DNA from: Bowmanella denitrificans
GTDB lineage: Bacteria > Pseudomonadota > Gammaproteobacteria > Enterobacterales > Alteromonadaceae
Direction: 5' to 3'
DNA length: 64,000 nt
Assembly: GCF_002887595.1 (NCBI RefSeq)
Contig: NZ_PEBU01000001.1
Coordinates: 682,001-746,000 of the forward strand
Below the pieces are notes generated by a model. The model ran no database searches, was not told where the DNA came from, and saw only the letters and a program-made list of their open reading frames with translations. Position 1 is the first letter of the stretch; each line of letters opens with the position of its first letter. Made by a program: the position numbers and the translations under genes. This document shows positions 52,480-61,901 of the stretch, piece after piece.

Positions 52480-55218
52480 CTAGTGTGCCTCATCCCAGTT
52501 GGCTCCTATGCCAGCTTCCACTACCAGAGGAACCGCCAGGGTTGCAGCATTTTCCATCAGGCTAATGATTTTTTGTCTATTTTCTTCCAGGTTTTGTTCT
52601 TTTATTTCAAATACCAGTTCGTCATGTACCTGCATAATCATCCGCACCTCTCCAACGGGGAGTTGGTCTATCCAGGCATCTACTGCCAACATGGCCTTTT
52701 TGATGACATCCGCCGCAGTTCCTTGCATGGGCGCATTAATAGCCGCTCTCTCAGCCCCTTTGCGACGGGCTGCATTGCTGGATTTGATTTCGGGCAGATA
52801 GAGGCGTCTGCCAAACACGGTGCTGACGTAACCCTGCTCTTTCGCTTGTTCTCTGGTGGTTTCCATATACTTCAATACGCCAGGGTAGCGCTCAAAATAC
52901 AAATCCATGTAACTCTGGGCTTCGCCTCGCGGAATATTCAACTGCTGAGACAAACCAAAAGCTGACATGCCATAAATCAGTCCGAAGTTGATGGCCTTAG
53001 CGCTGCGTCTTTGCTCGGCTGTTACTTCGTCCAGCTCCACCCCAAATACCTCGGCAGCCGTTGCCCGGTGAATATCTTTACCTTGTGAGAAGGCGCTCAG
53101 CAGACCTTTATCTGCAGACAGGTGGGCCATAATGCGCAGCTCTATCTGAGAGTAATCCGCTGCAACCACTTTATAGCCTGGTGAGGCAATAAAGGCCTGT
53201 CTGACCCGGCGACCTTCCTCGGTACGAATTGGAATATTCTGCAGATTAGGATCGGTAGATGACAATCTGCCAGTGGCTGCTACCGCCTGATGATAAGAAG
53301 TATGCACCCGGCCGGTTTTTGGGTTGATCATTTTGGGCAGTTTGTCGGTGTAAGTGTTTTTGAGCTTGGTCAGCCCCCGGTACTCCATCAAAAGCTTAGG
53401 CAGAGGATACTGATTGGCTAATACCTGCAGCACATCTTCAGAGGTCGATGGCACACCTTTGGGGGTTTTTTTAATCACCGGCAGGTTCATTTTCTCAAAT
53501 AGAATTTCCTGCAACTGCTTGGGGGACCCCAAGTTGAACTCTTGTCCGGCCTGCTCATGCACTTGCTTTTCAAGTTCCATAATGCGTACGGCCAGTTGCT
53601 GGCTTTGCTCGTTGAGCTTCTGGGCATCGATTAATACGCCTTGAACCTCCATCTTTGACAGCACGGTTGCCAGAGGGATCTCGATATCAGTGAGGACGGC
53701 ACAAAGATCTTGGTTTTGTTCCAGAGCCGGCCACATAGCCTGGTGCAACCGCAGCGTGATATCGGCATCTTCTGCGGCGTATTTAGCTGCCTGCTCCAGC
53801 GGAATTTGGTTAAAGGTTAGCTGTTTGGCTCCTTTACCAGCGATATCTTCAAAATGAATGGTTTGATGACCCAGATGGCGCTCAGCCAGGCTGTCCATAT
53901 CATGGCGACCGGCCACACTGTTACTTACGTAAGACTCCAGCATAGTGTCAAAGGCAATACCTTTGAGGTTTATACCATGGTTTGCCAGTACGTTTTTATC
54001 ATACTTAATATGTTGACCTACCTTGCGACACTGTTCATCTTCCAGCAGTGGCTTTAACTGCTGTAATACCCATTCCTTGTCCAGTTGCGCCGGTGCATCC
54101 ATATAGTCGTGGCCCACGGGCAGGTAGGCCGCCTGTCCAGGAGCGACGGCAAAGCAAAAGCCCACCAGTTGGGCCTGCATATAATCCAGACTGGTCGTCT
54201 CAGTATCCAGTGCAATCAGAGGAGCTGACTTTAACTTATCCAGCCACAGGTTGAAGTGTGCCTTATCCAGGATGGTTTCATAATCTTCTGTGCTAATCTC
54301 CGTTGCTACCTGCGTTTCTGGCAGGGCTTGGTCTTGTTCCTGGCCCAACTCTTCCAACCAGCGTTTAAATTCGAACTCGCTATACAAACTGGCCAGTCGT
54401 GGTTTATCTGGCGTGGTAGGCAGCAACTGTTCGGGACTAACAGCTAATTCGACATCAGTTTTTATTGTAGCCAGCTCGTAGGATAACCTGGCCTGTGTTT
54501 CATGCTCCTGCATCTTGATGGCCATGGTTTTGGCGCCCCGAAAGTCCAATTGCGCTATTTCATCGAGTCTGGCATAAATTTCCTCTATGCCACCCAAACC
54601 TTGTAGCATCGCCAGCGCGCTTTTGTCACCCACACCAGGTACACCGGGAATATTGTCAACTTTGTCGCCCTTCAGGGCCAATAGATCAATGATTAGATCT
54701 GGCGGTATACCAAACTTCTCGACGACGCCCTGGGGGTCCATCAGGGTATTGGTCATGGTGTTGATTAAGGTCACCTTATCGTCCACCAACTGGGCCATAT
54801 CTTTGTCACCAGTACTAATCAGCGTTGGAATGCCGACTGCACTGGCCTGTCGGGCCAATGTGCCGATAACATCATCGGCTTCGACTCCTTCAACTACCAG
54901 AATAGGCAGTCCCATCGCTTTGATAATTTCATGGATTGGCTCTATCTGCACTCTCAGGTCATCCGGCATCGGCGGGCGTTGAGCTTTATATTCTGGGTAG
55001 ATGTCATCCCTGAACGTTTTGCCTTTGGCATCAAATACCACAGCCATATGCGTGGGATGATATTGCTTGATTAGGCTGCGCAACATATTGATAACGCCGT
55101 AAACAGCATTAGTGGGTTGGCCCTTGGAGTTGGATAAATCACGTATGGCGTGAAAGGCTCGGAACAAATAAGAGGAACCATCTACTAGAATCAGAGGATA
55201 AGTGGGTTTTGTCGACAT
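52480..55218 (-). CDS. polA: DNA polymerase I
   Basis: 912 residues. 5' nuclease domain ([60 protein letters not shown]), 3'-5' exonuclease with [10 protein letters not shown] and the later DADITLR region, and polymerase motifs A ([17 protein letters not shown]), B ([20 protein letters not shown]) and C ([10 protein letters not shown]). The exonuclease acidic residues appear intact, as in E. coli. Role in Okazaki fragment maturation and repair. spf follows 83 bases later on the same strand. Confidence 0.98.
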   Translation of the reverse strand: MSTKPTYPLILVDGSSYLFRAFHAIRDLSNSKGQPTNAVYGVINMLRSLIKQYHPTHMAVVFDAKGKTFRDDIYPEYKAQRPPMPDDLRVQIEPIHEIIKAMGLPILVVEGVEADDVIGTLARQASAVGIPTLISTGDKDMAQLVDDKVTLINTMTNTLMDPQGVVEKFGIPPDLIIDLLALKGDKVDNIPGVPGVGDKSALAMLQGLGGIEEIYARLDEIAQLDFRGAKTMAIKMQEHETQARLSYELATIKTDVELAVSPEQLLPTTPDKPRLASLYSEFEFKRWLEELGQEQDQALPETQVATEISTEDYETILDKAHFNLWLDKLKSAPLIALDTETTSLDYMQAQLVGFCFAVAPGQAAYLPVGHDYMDAPAQLDKEWVLQQLKPLLEDEQCRKVGQHIKYDKNVLANHGINLKGIAFDTMLESYVSNSVAGRHDMDSLAERHLGHQTIHFEDIAGKGAKQLTFNQIPLEQAAKYAAEDADITLRLHQAMWPALEQNQDLCAVLTDIEIPLATVLSKMEVQGVLIDAQKLNEQSQQLAVRIMELEKQVHEQAGQEFNLGSPKQLQEILFEKMNLPVIKKTPKGVPSTSEDVLQVLANQYPLPKLLMEYRGLTKLKNTYTDKLPKMINPKTGRVHTSYHQAVAATGRLSSTDPNLQNIPIRTEEGRRVRQAFIASPGYKVVAADYSQIELRIMAHLSADKGLLSAFSQGKDIHRATAAEVFGVELDEVTAEQRRSAKAINFGLIYGMSAFGLSQQLNIPRGEAQSYMDLYFERYPGVLKYMETTREQAKEQGYVSTVFGRRLYLPEIKSSNAARRKGAERAAINAPMQGTAADVIKKAMLAVDAWIDQLPVGEVRMIMQVHDELVFEIKEQNLEENRQKIISLMENAATLAVPLVVEAGIGANWDEAH

Positions 55219-55286
55219 GGTCTTGAGCTCTGGCTGAGAATGCTGGCTAGGATGCCATAAGCGATGACGTTGAGCTATGCAAAGGA

Positions 55287-55460
55287 TTATCCACAGACTT
55301 TACAACCTGTGGATAAGGTTGTTGATTAAGTTTTCCTGCATAACATAACGCACCTCGCCTATACAAAAGCAAAGTGTTGGAAAGTCTTATAAATACTGGC
55401 TTATGAAAAAAACAGGGGACCGCAGGACCTGTTATTTTTTTTATAATCCTTTGTGGATAA
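55287..55460. other. cluster of three perfect DnaA boxes upstream of polA
   Basis: TTATCCACA at 55287-55295, TGTGGATAA at 55308-55316 (inverted, 12 bases apart) and TGTGGATAA at 55452-55460. The 399-base region between polA and elbB holds nothing else recognisable except a T-rich hairpin near 55411-55440 (AACAGG ... CCTGTT). Confidence 0.8.
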
Positions 55461-55617
55461 TCCTGCAGCCTGGAAATTGCACTTGGCCGCAGGGGAGAGC
55501 TACTCTACCATACCCAAAGTCGAAGAAAAGCCTTGATTGATTAATTTTTAGATTGATTGGCTATGTGGTTTTGAAGCAAATAGCATAAGCCAGTATTGAC
55601 GGGCATTGGAGCGAAAA

Positions 55618-56271
55618 ATGAGCAAAGTAGCGATTTTATTGAGTGGGTGCGGTGTATATGACGGGGCGGAAATTCATGAATCCGTATTGACCATGTTGGC
55701 CCTTAGCCAGCGAGGTGTGGCATACCAGTGTTTCGCTCCGGATTTGCTCCAACTGCATGTCATCAACCATCGCACTGGCGAAGTGGCCGAGGGTGAGCAG
55801 CGTAACGTATTGGTGGAAGCTGCGCGCATTGCCAGGGGCGATATTTTGCCCATCAGCGAGCTTGATCCTGCTGAGTATTCTGCACTGTTCGTGCCTGGCG
55901 GTTTTGGCGCAGCAAAAAATTTGTGTGATTTTGCTGTCAATGGGAAGAATTGTGAGATTCAGCCGCAGGTCATGGAGGTATGTCAGGCATTTGCCAACAG
56001 TGGTAAACCCGCTGGCTATATGTGTATCGCACCGGCATTGGCTGCCAGGGTGTATGGTCAGCAGGTAAAGCTAACAATTGGTAATGACCCGGCTACGGCA
56101 GATGCGCTTGTTGCAATGGATGCAACCCATGTGAGCTGTCAGGTGCAAGACATTGTTGTGGATGAATCACGAAAACTGGTAACTACCCCAGCTTACATGC
56201 TGGCGCAAAATATTGCAGAAGCGGCAGTGGGTATAAATAAGCTGGTAGATAAGGTTTTATCCTTGGTATGA
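55618..56271 (+). CDS. elbB: isoprenoid biosynthesis glyoxalase ElbB
   Basis: 217 residues from ATG 55618 (GGAG seven bases upstream); a TTG upstream is less likely. DJ-1/PfpI fold: MSKVAILLSGCGVYDGAEIH start, LFVPGGFGAAKNL, and PAGYMCIAPALAARVYG with the nucleophile Cys. ElbB acts on glyoxal-type substrates in vitro and affects isoprenoid production. Function in the cell is not fully known. Confidence 0.95.
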   Translation: MSKVAILLSGCGVYDGAEIHESVLTMLALSQRGVAYQCFAPDLLQLHVINHRTGEVAEGEQRNVLVEAARIARGDILPISELDPAEYSALFVPGGFGAAKNLCDFAVNGKNCEIQPQVMEVCQAFANSGKPAGYMCIAPALAARVYGQQVKLTIGNDPATADALVAMDATHVSCQVQDIVVDESRKLVTTPAYMLAQNIAEAAVGINKLVDKVLSLV

Positions 56272-56280
56272 GAATGCTCC

Positions 56281-56913
56281 GTGCAAGCCAGCAGCGATAA
56301 AATTCTGTACCTGCTTAAAAACCGGGGTGAGATGACCGCCCGGCAATTGGCTGATGCTTTACAGATGACGGCAATGGGGGCCAGGCAACATCTGTTGCAA
56401 TTAGCCCGACAGAACCTGGTCAGTCACTTTTCCCGCCAGGGTCAGGTGGGTCGTCCCAAGCAGTTTTGGCAGTTGACCGAGCTTGCCCAGCAACGCTTTG
56501 GGGATATGCACGCACATCTTAGTCTGCAATTATTGGCGTCGGTAAAGCAGGAGTTTGGCGAGCAGGGATTGGAGAAGATTATTCGCCGCCGCGAAGCGAC
56601 CAGTCGAAAGGAGTATCTGGCAAGCATGCAGGGGCTCGAAAACATCACCGATAAACTAATTTGTCTGAGTGAAATTCGCAGCCGGGAAGGGTACATGGCC
56701 AGTTGGCAGGAGGAGCCGGGCCGCGGCTATTGGTTTATGGAAAACCATTGCCCAATCTGCACCGCAGCCAATCAATGCCAGCAGTTTTGCCGCTCGGAGC
56801 TGGAGCTTTTTCAGGCCTGCATTGGCGAACAATATCATGTGCAGCGTATGGAGCATATTCTTGACGGAGCCAGACGCTGTAGCTATCTCATCACAAAAAA
56901 ACATTCTAAGTAG
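56281..56913 (+). CDS. SufR-like HTH transcriptional regulator with Cys cluster
   Basis: 210 residues from GTG 56281, 9 bases after elbB. Winged HTH at 15-60 (MTARQLADALQMTAMGARQH). The C-terminal part holds cysteines at 157, 160, 166, 170, 180 and 200 (ENHCPICTAANQCQQFC then FQACIG and ARRCSY). The 157-170 spacing matches the first SufR spacing; the others do not. Probably a metal- or Fe-S-sensing regulator of the ArsR/SufR kind. The ligand is inference. Confidence 0.7.
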   Translation: MQASSDKILYLLKNRGEMTARQLADALQMTAMGARQHLLQLARQNLVSHFSRQGQVGRPKQFWQLTELAQQRFGDMHAHLSLQLLASVKQEFGEQGLEKIIRRREATSRKEYLASMQGLENITDKLICLSEIRSREGYMASWQEEPGRGYWFMENHCPICTAANQCQQFCRSELELFQACIGEQYHVQRMEHILDGARRCSYLITKKHSK

Positions 56914-56921
56914 AAAAACAA

Positions 56922-56951
56922 ATGGCCAAATCAAGGTGTTGATTTGGCCAT
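56922..56951. terminator. perfect 13-bp hairpin between regulator and M16 genes
   Basis: ATGGCCAAATCAA and its complement TTGATTTGGCCAT enclose GGTG. On minus the tail is T-rich (TTGTTTTTC), so it probably ends the M16 operon; on plus the tail is weak. Confidence 0.7.
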
Positions 56952-56989
56952 CAGGATGTCAGCTTTTAATAAACCCTAAAGGGTACAAT

Positions 56990-58369
56990 TCACTCTTGTG
57001 TTGGCTGAATACTGGTCTGTTGCATCTGACCATAGTCTTTCAAGCTTTCGCGAATTGCATCGGCACGACCCACTACCACAAATTGCAACTGCGCATTGGG
57101 GAAGTATTTGTTCACCAGTTGTTTTGCTTTGTCTGGTGTCAGGGCATTTACCTGGCTAGAGAAGTTATTGATAAAGTCCTCGTTAAAGCCATACACAAAC
57201 ATGGACGACATCAGATTTGCCAATTGAGTAGAGGTCTCATAGCGTGGTGGGAACTGACCTTTTACATAGGCCTTGGCTGACTCCAGAGTTTCCTGGTCTA
57301 TGCCTTTTTCCCATAACCTTTGGTATGTCTGCAGGGCCAAGTCTATGGCTTGCTTGGTAGTTTCGGTTTTGGTGAAGGTGGAAATATAAAAGCTGCCACT
57401 TTGCTGATAGGCTTCAAACGTGCTGCGTGCGCCATAGGTCAGACCAGAATTAACGCGTAATTCATCGTTAAGCCATGATGTGAAGCGCCCACCTAATACG
57501 GTATTAATCACGCTTACGGCTACGTAATCCGGGTTGCTCATGGCAATGCCAGGCCCACCAATCATAAAGGTACTTTCTACGGCATCTGCCTTATCCACCA
57601 GCATCAACTGCGCTTGTGTGGGAAAGGTCGGCGCTGTAATTGCGGGCATGGCTTCAGTGTTACCCTGCCAATTTGCAAAGAGCGACTGCAATTTTTTCTT
57701 AAGCTGTTCAGTTTTAAAATCTCCCGCCACGATGACAGCGGTGTTGTCGGGCTTGTACCAACGCTGATGGAAGTCCTTAATATCCTCAAGCTCAATAGTG
57801 GCTACCGACCGGCTGGAGCCGTCTAATTGTGCAGCATAGGCATGCCCTTTGAAAAGTTGGGCATTGAAGTAGTCTTTAATCACCGCCTTGGGGCTTTCTG
57901 CTTTTTGCTGCAGACCAGCCAGGTAACGTTGCTTGTGATTATTGAATTCCTGTTGATTGAATGCCGGTGTCAGTAAGCTGTCACGAACCCAACCCAATAC
58001 CTGATCAAGATCCTTACTGGCGGCAGAAGCCTGTATTGTTGAATACTCCAGCATGGCATCGGCATCTAATTCGGCGCCAATAAAATCCAATTTGGCTTCG
58101 AGCTCCGCGCGAGACAGAGATTGCGTGCCAAGCAACAGGTTTGCCGCCGTTAATTTGGCCTGACCTGCTTTTTGGTCAGCAGTGGCACCAGCTTTCACAG
58201 TGATATACAGGTCTACCAAAGGAACTTCATGTTGTTCCATCAGATACAAGGTCAGGCCATTTTTAAGCGTGACTTTTTCATAAGCTGGCAGCACAAATTC
58301 TGCCGCTACACTAGCCAGGCTCAGACTGCCAAGTAAAACGGAAATAATAAACTTAGAGATCGTCTGCAT
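56990..58369 (-). CDS. M16 family peptidase-like protein, non-catalytic
   Basis: 459 residues with a signal peptide (MQTISKFIISVLLGSLSLAS ending near AEFVLP). The N-terminal domain lacks HXXEH: the corresponding stretch reads ADQKAGQAKLTAANLLLG. The C-terminal domain keeps the YGARSTFEAYQQSGSFYIST pattern of M16 partners. It likely forms the inactive half of a periplasmic M16 pair with the next gene, with which it overlaps by 17 bases. Confidence 0.85.
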   Translation of the reverse strand: MQTISKFIISVLLGSLSLASVAAEFVLPAYEKVTLKNGLTLYLMEQHEVPLVDLYITVKAGATADQKAGQAKLTAANLLLGTQSLSRAELEAKLDFIGAELDADAMLEYSTIQASAASKDLDQVLGWVRDSLLTPAFNQQEFNNHKQRYLAGLQQKAESPKAVIKDYFNAQLFKGHAYAAQLDGSSRSVATIELEDIKDFHQRWYKPDNTAVIVAGDFKTEQLKKKLQSLFANWQGNTEAMPAITAPTFPTQAQLMLVDKADAVESTFMIGGPGIAMSNPDYVAVSVINTVLGGRFTSWLNDELRVNSGLTYGARSTFEAYQQSGSFYISTFTKTETTKQAIDLALQTYQRLWEKGIDQETLESAKAYVKGQFPPRYETSTQLANLMSSMFVYGFNEDFINNFSSQVNALTPDKAKQLVNKYFPNAQLQFVVVGRADAIRESLKDYGQMQQTSIQPTQE

Positions 58370-59687
58370 GGCTGTCCTCCTGAGCGTCTAAGATGCCGAC
58401 TGTGCGGTTGGCCTTTTTAAGATATTGTTTGGCTACACGTTGAATATCTGCCGTTGTCAGACTTTCCAGTTTTGCCGGGGCATCAAACAGCGCCTGATAG
58501 TCGCCAAAGTACATTTCGTAGGTACCCAGCGTGTTGGCTTTACCATTGATGGTGGACATCTCCCGATAAAAATCTACCAGGCGACGGTTTTTGACCTTCT
58601 GCAATTCTTCTTCGCTGATGCCTTCTTGCTTGATTTTTTGCAACTGGGCGATAATGCCATCCTCTAGCTTATTGGCATCGACACCGGGATTGGCCACGGC
58701 ATAAATATAAAATAGGTTAGGGTCAATCGATTCTGGGAAATAGGCAAAAAGCTCGGTGGCCAATTGTTGCTCGAACACTAGGCTACTCTGCAGTCTGGAG
58801 CTATTGCCGGTGGACAGAATATCCGCCAGTACCGCCAACGCATAATAATCCTCGTGGCGTGAATTGGGCACATGAAAGGCCATCATCAGATTGGGGCTGG
58901 AAACCGAGGCTTTGTGCAAATACACCCGCCGTTCACCTTTCTGTTCTGGTTCTACGGTGTGCACTTCTCTGGGGGGCTGCTGGGCCGGGATGGGGGCGAA
59001 ATGCTTTTCCGCCAATGTCTTTACTTCGTCCAGGGTCACATCGCCCGCTACCACCATAACGGCGTTATTCGGGGCGTAATACGTTTTGTGGTATTGAATA
59101 AGATCATCCATTGTCCAGTTAATGATGTCAGACTCGTGACCTATTACCGACCAGCTATAGGGGTGCGCGCGAAAAGCACTGCCCTTCACCTCTTCCCAAA
59201 TAGCACGAAAGTTGGAATTCTCCAGCCCTGTTGAGCGTTCGGACATGACCACGCCTCGTTCGCTCTCCACCATTTGCGGGTCAATCGCCAGATGCTGAAT
59301 ACGATCCGCTTCCAGTTCAAAGATTAAGTTCAATTGGTCAGCCGGAAACCAGTTGGTGTATACCGTCAGGTTTTCAGTGGTATACGCATTATTACTGCCA
59401 CCTGCAGCCTCCATGGTACGGTCAAACTCTTTTGGGCCGTATTTCTTGGCACCATTGAACATCATATGTTCAAAGAAATGCGAAAGCCCGGTGATGCCTG
59501 GATACTCATTGCGTGAACCCACACGCCAAAACAGATAAGAATTGGCATTAGGAATGGAATGGTCCTCCAACACCAGAAACTTCATGCCATTTTGCAGTGT
59601 AAAACTTTTCACTTGATCCTGCTTTGGCGACGCTATGGCGGGCATGGCCAATAGTATCAGCAGGCTCCATATTGATATTCTTTTCAT
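58353..59687 (-). CDS. M16 family zinc metallopeptidase
   Basis: 444 residues from ATG 59687 (GGAG six bases upstream) with a signal peptide (MKRISIWSLLILLAMPAIAS). The inverted zinc motif HFFEH lies at residues 70-74 with a downstream Glu in SERGVVMSERS, and the substrate-clamp region YTTENLTVYTNW is present. It degrades peptides in the periplasm. It is the catalytic half of the pair and is cotranslated with the inactive half. Confidence 0.92.
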   Translation of the reverse strand: MKRISIWSLLILLAMPAIASPKQDQVKSFTLQNGMKFLVLEDHSIPNANSYLFWRVGSRNEYPGITGLSHFFEHMMFNGAKKYGPKEFDRTMEAAGGSNNAYTTENLTVYTNWFPADQLNLIFELEADRIQHLAIDPQMVESERGVVMSERSTGLENSNFRAIWEEVKGSAFRAHPYSWSVIGHESDIINWTMDDLIQYHKTYYAPNNAVMVVAGDVTLDEVKTLAEKHFAPIPAQQPPREVHTVEPEQKGERRVYLHKASVSSPNLMMAFHVPNSRHEDYYALAVLADILSTGNSSRLQSSLVFEQQLATELFAYFPESIDPNLFYIYAVANPGVDANKLEDGIIAQLQKIKQEGISEEELQKVKNRRLVDFYREMSTINGKANTLGTYEMYFGDYQALFDAPAKLESLTTADIQRVAKQYLKKANRTVGILDAQEDSHADDL

Positions 59688-59858
59688 CCGATTCTCCGTA
59701 GGGTAGGGATCAGAGTAGTGTATGTTTAGCGGAGGGACTGTACCAGAGGTGCTCTGTAAGAAACTTTGTAAACTGCGTCGCAATCATCAAATTGGGCTTT
59801 TGATTTCCACCCAGTCGGTCAATAATTGGATACTGAATTGGCAATCTTACTCAGTATC

Positions 59859-60278
59859 ATGCAACAGCGTGTATATCTGGCAGGCAATAACGCTCAACAG
59901 CTCCGGGCACTCCGGGATGTGCTTGCGTCCAGACAGTTGCCGATAAACTTTTTTCATGCCTTGTCTAACCAATACGTTGGTGGGACAAGGCTGCAGGTAG
60001 ATGATATTCTCGCCGAGCGATTGTGTCTGAGCATAAACCAGTCATTACTTGAAAGTGCAGACTGGTTGGTGTTTATGCTAAGCGGGCCAAATGATGCACA
60101 GCAAATGGCTGGAGATATTGTCAGGGCGATGGCAAAGGGCAAGCGGGTCATACTCGTACACCGTAAAGAACAAAGTGAGCTCTTCCACTACCTCGACCAA
60201 ACCGCGCTATTTGTAGCGAAAGATCATTTTCAACTTCTGGAATATCTGGAGCGGCAAACGACAGGGGCAGTTAGCTAA
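59859..60278 (+). CDS. hypothetical protein upstream of trkH
   Basis: 139 residues from ATG 59859; a TTG at 59826 would add 11. Starts MQQRVYLAGNNAQQLRALRD and has ADWLVFMLSGPNDAQQMAGD and AMAKGKRVILVH, an alternating strand-helix pattern that recalls nucleoside deoxyribosyltransferase or SLOG folds. No catalytic residue can be named. It ends 7 bases before trkH, suggesting co-translation and a possible nucleotide-sensing link, which is inference. Confidence 0.5.
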   Translation: MQQRVYLAGNNAQQLRALRDVLASRQLPINFFHALSNQYVGGTRLQVDDILAERLCLSINQSLLESADWLVFMLSGPNDAQQMAGDIVRAMAKGKRVILVHRKEQSELFHYLDQTALFVAKDHFQLLEYLERQTTGAVS

Positions 60279-60285
60279 GGACAAC

Positions 60286-61737
60286 ATGCAGTACCGCACA
60301 ATAATCAGAATTCTCGGCTTGTTGGTTGCCTTATTCAGCGTAACCATGATTCCCCCTGCTTTTGTTTCGTTAATCTACGCAGACGGCGGTGGTCTGCCTT
60401 TTTTACTCGCGTTCTTTTTATGTTTGGTGACGGGCCTTTTGTCCTGGTACCCCAATCGGGCACATCGTAAAGAATTGCGTGCTAAAGAAGGTTTCTTGAT
60501 CGTTGCGCTATTCTGGACGGTACTGGCCAGCTTCGGCGCTTTGCCATTTTTGTTACTCGAACAACCTCAGATGTCGGTAACCGATGCCTTTTTCGAATCT
60601 TTCTCTGGCTTAACCACTACCGGGGCGACGGTAATAGAGGGAATAGACTATCTGCCTAAAGCCGTGCAATTTTATCGCCAGCAACTGCAATGGCTGGGGG
60701 GAATGGGCATCATTGTGCTGGCGGTGGCGATTCTGCCAATTCTGGGTGTCGGCGGAATGCAGTTGTATCGGGCAGAAATTCCCGGCCCGGTGAAAGATTC
60801 TAAAATGACTCCGCGTATTGCCGACACGGCCAAGCATCTTTGGTTCATATATCTGGGATTAACCATCGCTTGCATGTTGGCGTACTGGGTGGCAGGTATG
60901 AACTGGTTTGACGCTATCTGCCATGCTTTCTCGACGGTAGCGATAGGTGGTTTTTCAAATTATGACGCCAGCCTGGGATATTTTGACAGCTCAGCAATTA
61001 ATTTGGTCTGTGTCGCATTTTTGTGGATCTCAGCCCTAAATTTTGCTCTACATTACAATGCGTTCAGCAATCGCAGTATAAAAGTGTATATACATGATCC
61101 TGAGCTGCGCGCATTTTTCATCATCCAGTTTGTACTGGTGGCGATTTGCTTCGCCACGCTGACGGCACATAACTGGTATAGCGACGTTGAAACTGCCTTG
61201 GATCAAGCCTTGTTTCATGCGGTTTCTATTAGTACTACCGCAGGTTTTGCAACAGACAGTTTTGCCAGTTGGCCAGTTTTTTTACCTATCTTGTTAATTT
61301 TTGCCAGCTTTATTGGTGGTTGCGCAAGCTCTACCGGTGGTGGCCTGAAGGTTGTGCGGGTACTGCTGCTTTACCTGCAAGGCAAGCGGGAAGTGGACAG
61401 ACTTATTCACCCTAAGGCCATTTATTCCGTGAAACTGGGTGACAGAGCTTTGCCTGACAGAGTGGTTGAAGCAGTGTGGGGATTTTTTTCCGCTTATGCT
61501 CTGGTGTTTTTAATTATCATGATCGCGCTGGTGGCAACCGGCATGGACAATATCACGGCATTTTCTGCAACGGCCGCTTGTTTGAATAATCTCGGGCCGG
61601 GCCTGGGTGCGGTGGCAGCGAACTTTGCGGATGTGACCGACGCGGGTAAGTGGTGGTTAGTACTGGCCATGCTATTTGGTCGCCTGGAAGTATTTTCTTT
61701 GCTGGTGTTGTTTTCACCGACCTTCTGGCGCAGTTGA
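60286..61737 (+). CDS. trkH: potassium transporter TrkH
   Basis: 483 residues, AAGG ribosome site. Four selectivity-filter-type loops include SGLTTTGATVIEG, FSTVAIGGFSNYD, SISTTAGFATDSF and LNNLGPGLGAVAANF, with LGGMGIIVLAVAILPILGVG. TrkH takes up K+ with the regulator TrkA, whose gene starts at the right edge of the window on the opposite strand. Confidence 0.96.
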   Translation: MQYRTIIRILGLLVALFSVTMIPPAFVSLIYADGGGLPFLLAFFLCLVTGLLSWYPNRAHRKELRAKEGFLIVALFWTVLASFGALPFLLLEQPQMSVTDAFFESFSGLTTTGATVIEGIDYLPKAVQFYRQQLQWLGGMGIIVLAVAILPILGVGGMQLYRAEIPGPVKDSKMTPRIADTAKHLWFIYLGLTIACMLAYWVAGMNWFDAICHAFSTVAIGGFSNYDASLGYFDSSAINLVCVAFLWISALNFALHYNAFSNRSIKVYIHDPELRAFFIIQFVLVAICFATLTAHNWYSDVETALDQALFHAVSISTTAGFATDSFASWPVFLPILLIFASFIGGCASSTGGGLKVVRVLLLYLQGKREVDRLIHPKAIYSVKLGDRALPDRVVEAVWGFFSAYALVFLIIMIALVATGMDNITAFSATAACLNNLGPGLGAVAANFADVTDAGKWWLVLAMLFGRLEVFSLLVLFSPTFWRS

Positions 61738-61901
61738 GCCAGTAGTGGCAAGCTGGTGATCCGCATCCTGGCTGCGGCTGATATTGTATGATAGCGCTGG
61801 TTTTCTAAGCGCTATCTGATACAGTCTGTTTGTTTACACTTTGCATACAATAGCGGGTTTGCTGTAAGAATGCCGAAGGCGGACCGCTCGGGGGTTAGAA
61901 T

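Noticed and set aside
61790-61816. Hairpin GATAGCGCT ... AGCGCTATC after trkH as a terminator
   Set aside because: A perfect 9-bp stem but no T tract on either strand, so termination is not supported.
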